The notes below the pieces were generated by a model. It made no database searches and was not told the origin of the DNA. It saw nothing but the letters and a program-made list of their open reading frames with translations. 64,000 bases of DNA from Spisula solida (lineage: Eukaryota > Mollusca > Bivalvia > Venerida > Mactridae): NCBI GenBank assembly GCA_947247005.1, contig OX365959.1:34492148-34556147 (forward strand), written 5' to 3'. Positions 63,011 to 64,000 of this stretch are shown here, piece after piece. Both the position numbers and the translations under genes were made by a program. Each line of letters opens with the position of its first letter. Within the stretch, counting starts at the first letter, position 1.

Positions 63011-64000
63011 CCTCTATTTATCTGCTATATTAACGCTGTTTATCTTATTTAAAGATATTTCTTGTTTGAGGTGGAGTGATTTATTTATTATCCTCGTCAA
63101 TAGGTGTGCCTGGGTCGAGGGCACGTTAGTATCCCCTTACAAATTCTGAATTAGTACATATATAAATGTGTATTAGTAAACATGATAATTTATAATATTA
63201 TATTATAGAAGAGCTTGAAATGCTAATCAAAACCTCCAAAATATTAACAATTTTATACATTGAAAATTGAAAACACATTATTATATAATGCCTGAAGGAC
63301 TTGAACTAAATTGAATTATATGCAGGAAATGCCAATTAACGCAAACGTATAATTGTTTTTTCAATAAAATAAATATTTTAAGCGATATTTGGTTTTTAGT
63401 CAGGTGAAGTACTTGAGTGTAGATGGCACTTGTGTTACTTATAAACAAAACACAGTTTTATAGAAATAAGACAATGTGACGTTTTTAAATAGTATACTGT
63501 TCCGGTTTGGTGGGGTATCTAAATTATTTGTGCATTCTGGACATTCATCTGAAACATCAATCTTGAATCCACCCATTGTCAAAAGCATGTGAAAATACTA
63601 CCCTTTGGTTACTTAGCGTTACTTAGTGTACTTGCAGTGTTTATCCATATGCTATTTGTTTGTAAAGATTTCCTTATCCAACCTATTTTCAAAGAACATA
63701 AAAATGCATATATATCCACCATTCCCAGCCCACCACGTGAATAATGTGGTTTCAAAACTTCTTTCTTTATTCTAGCTTTACCCTGCCAAACGAATTTAGA
63801 AAAAGTATCATTTAAAGTTTTAATAGTTTATATTGTATTGGTGTATTGCAAAAATAAAATTAAATTGTCAAATATTCACGGTAATTTCGGTATAGTTTCC
63901 TGTATATGCCATAAACAACCACATTGGCATAAAAATAACTTGGGAAACATCGGCATTTTGTAGTAATTTAGCATTTTTACACCCGAATTCAGATTTAGCA
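63011..64000. other. AT-rich DNA to window end
   Basis: No exon continuing the PAN-like gene and no transposon end recognised. Confidence 0.4.

Overview
This is eukaryotic, metazoan nuclear DNA, most likely from a mollusc and probably a bivalve. The evidence is AT-rich sequence, a multi-exon gene with GT-AG introns, a single-exon Toll-like receptor (TLR) relic, tRNA-derived SINEs, many small inverted-repeat (IR) transposons and minisatellites, and dispersed repeats of the GTCCGTCC type common in bivalve genomes. Nothing bacterial is seen: no operons, rRNA or CRISPR. The species cannot be named from the sequence alone.

One intact gene dominates the first half. A plus-strand gene with 11 coding exons (15054-34574) encodes an 877-residue protein resembling NF-kappa-B-repressing factor (NKRF): a Pro/Tyr-rich N-terminus, an RG-rich segment, four dsRBD-like units and a C-terminal R3H-like domain. 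All its splice phases agree. Its introns are full of SINEs and short transposons, and several of these end within about 45 bp of a splice acceptor.

Other genic material: a single-exon TLR pseudogene (41114-43753; LRRs, membrane segment and TIR, with two in-frame stops and two frameshifts); a minus-strand fragment that may come from a monocarboxylate-type transporter (39683-40091); and a tandem partial duplication of the first exon of a secreted PAN-like protein (truncated copy 55377-55589, fuller copy 57282-57575).

The rest is repeats. Region by region: 1-4.2 kb is AT-rich with 16-bp and 79-bp arrays. 4.2-6 kb is a 32-bp minisatellite split by a transposon with a 9-bp target duplication. 6-9.3 kb holds two decayed LINEs in opposite orientation. 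9.7 kb has a hammerhead-ribozyme-like motif. 14.2-15 kb is a 31-bp array. 15-34.6 kb is the NKRF-like gene. 35-39.6 kb has MITEs and a 43-bp minisatellite. 40.7-43.8 kb has a MITE followed by the TLR relic. 44-54.3 kb has arrays, a 96-bp inverted repeat, another hammerhead-like motif and a 2.46-kb element with an 8-bp target duplication. 54.9-57.6 kb is the exon duplication. 57.8-62.1 kb is a 4.3-kb TTAA-flanked element with roughly 0.8-kb inverted arms.

The most unusual feature is the number of transposon insertions whose ends and target duplications can be read directly, several of them inside tandem arrays. One is a SINE whose 24-bp internal segment became a minisatellite that was then split by a CAGTG-ended transposon.
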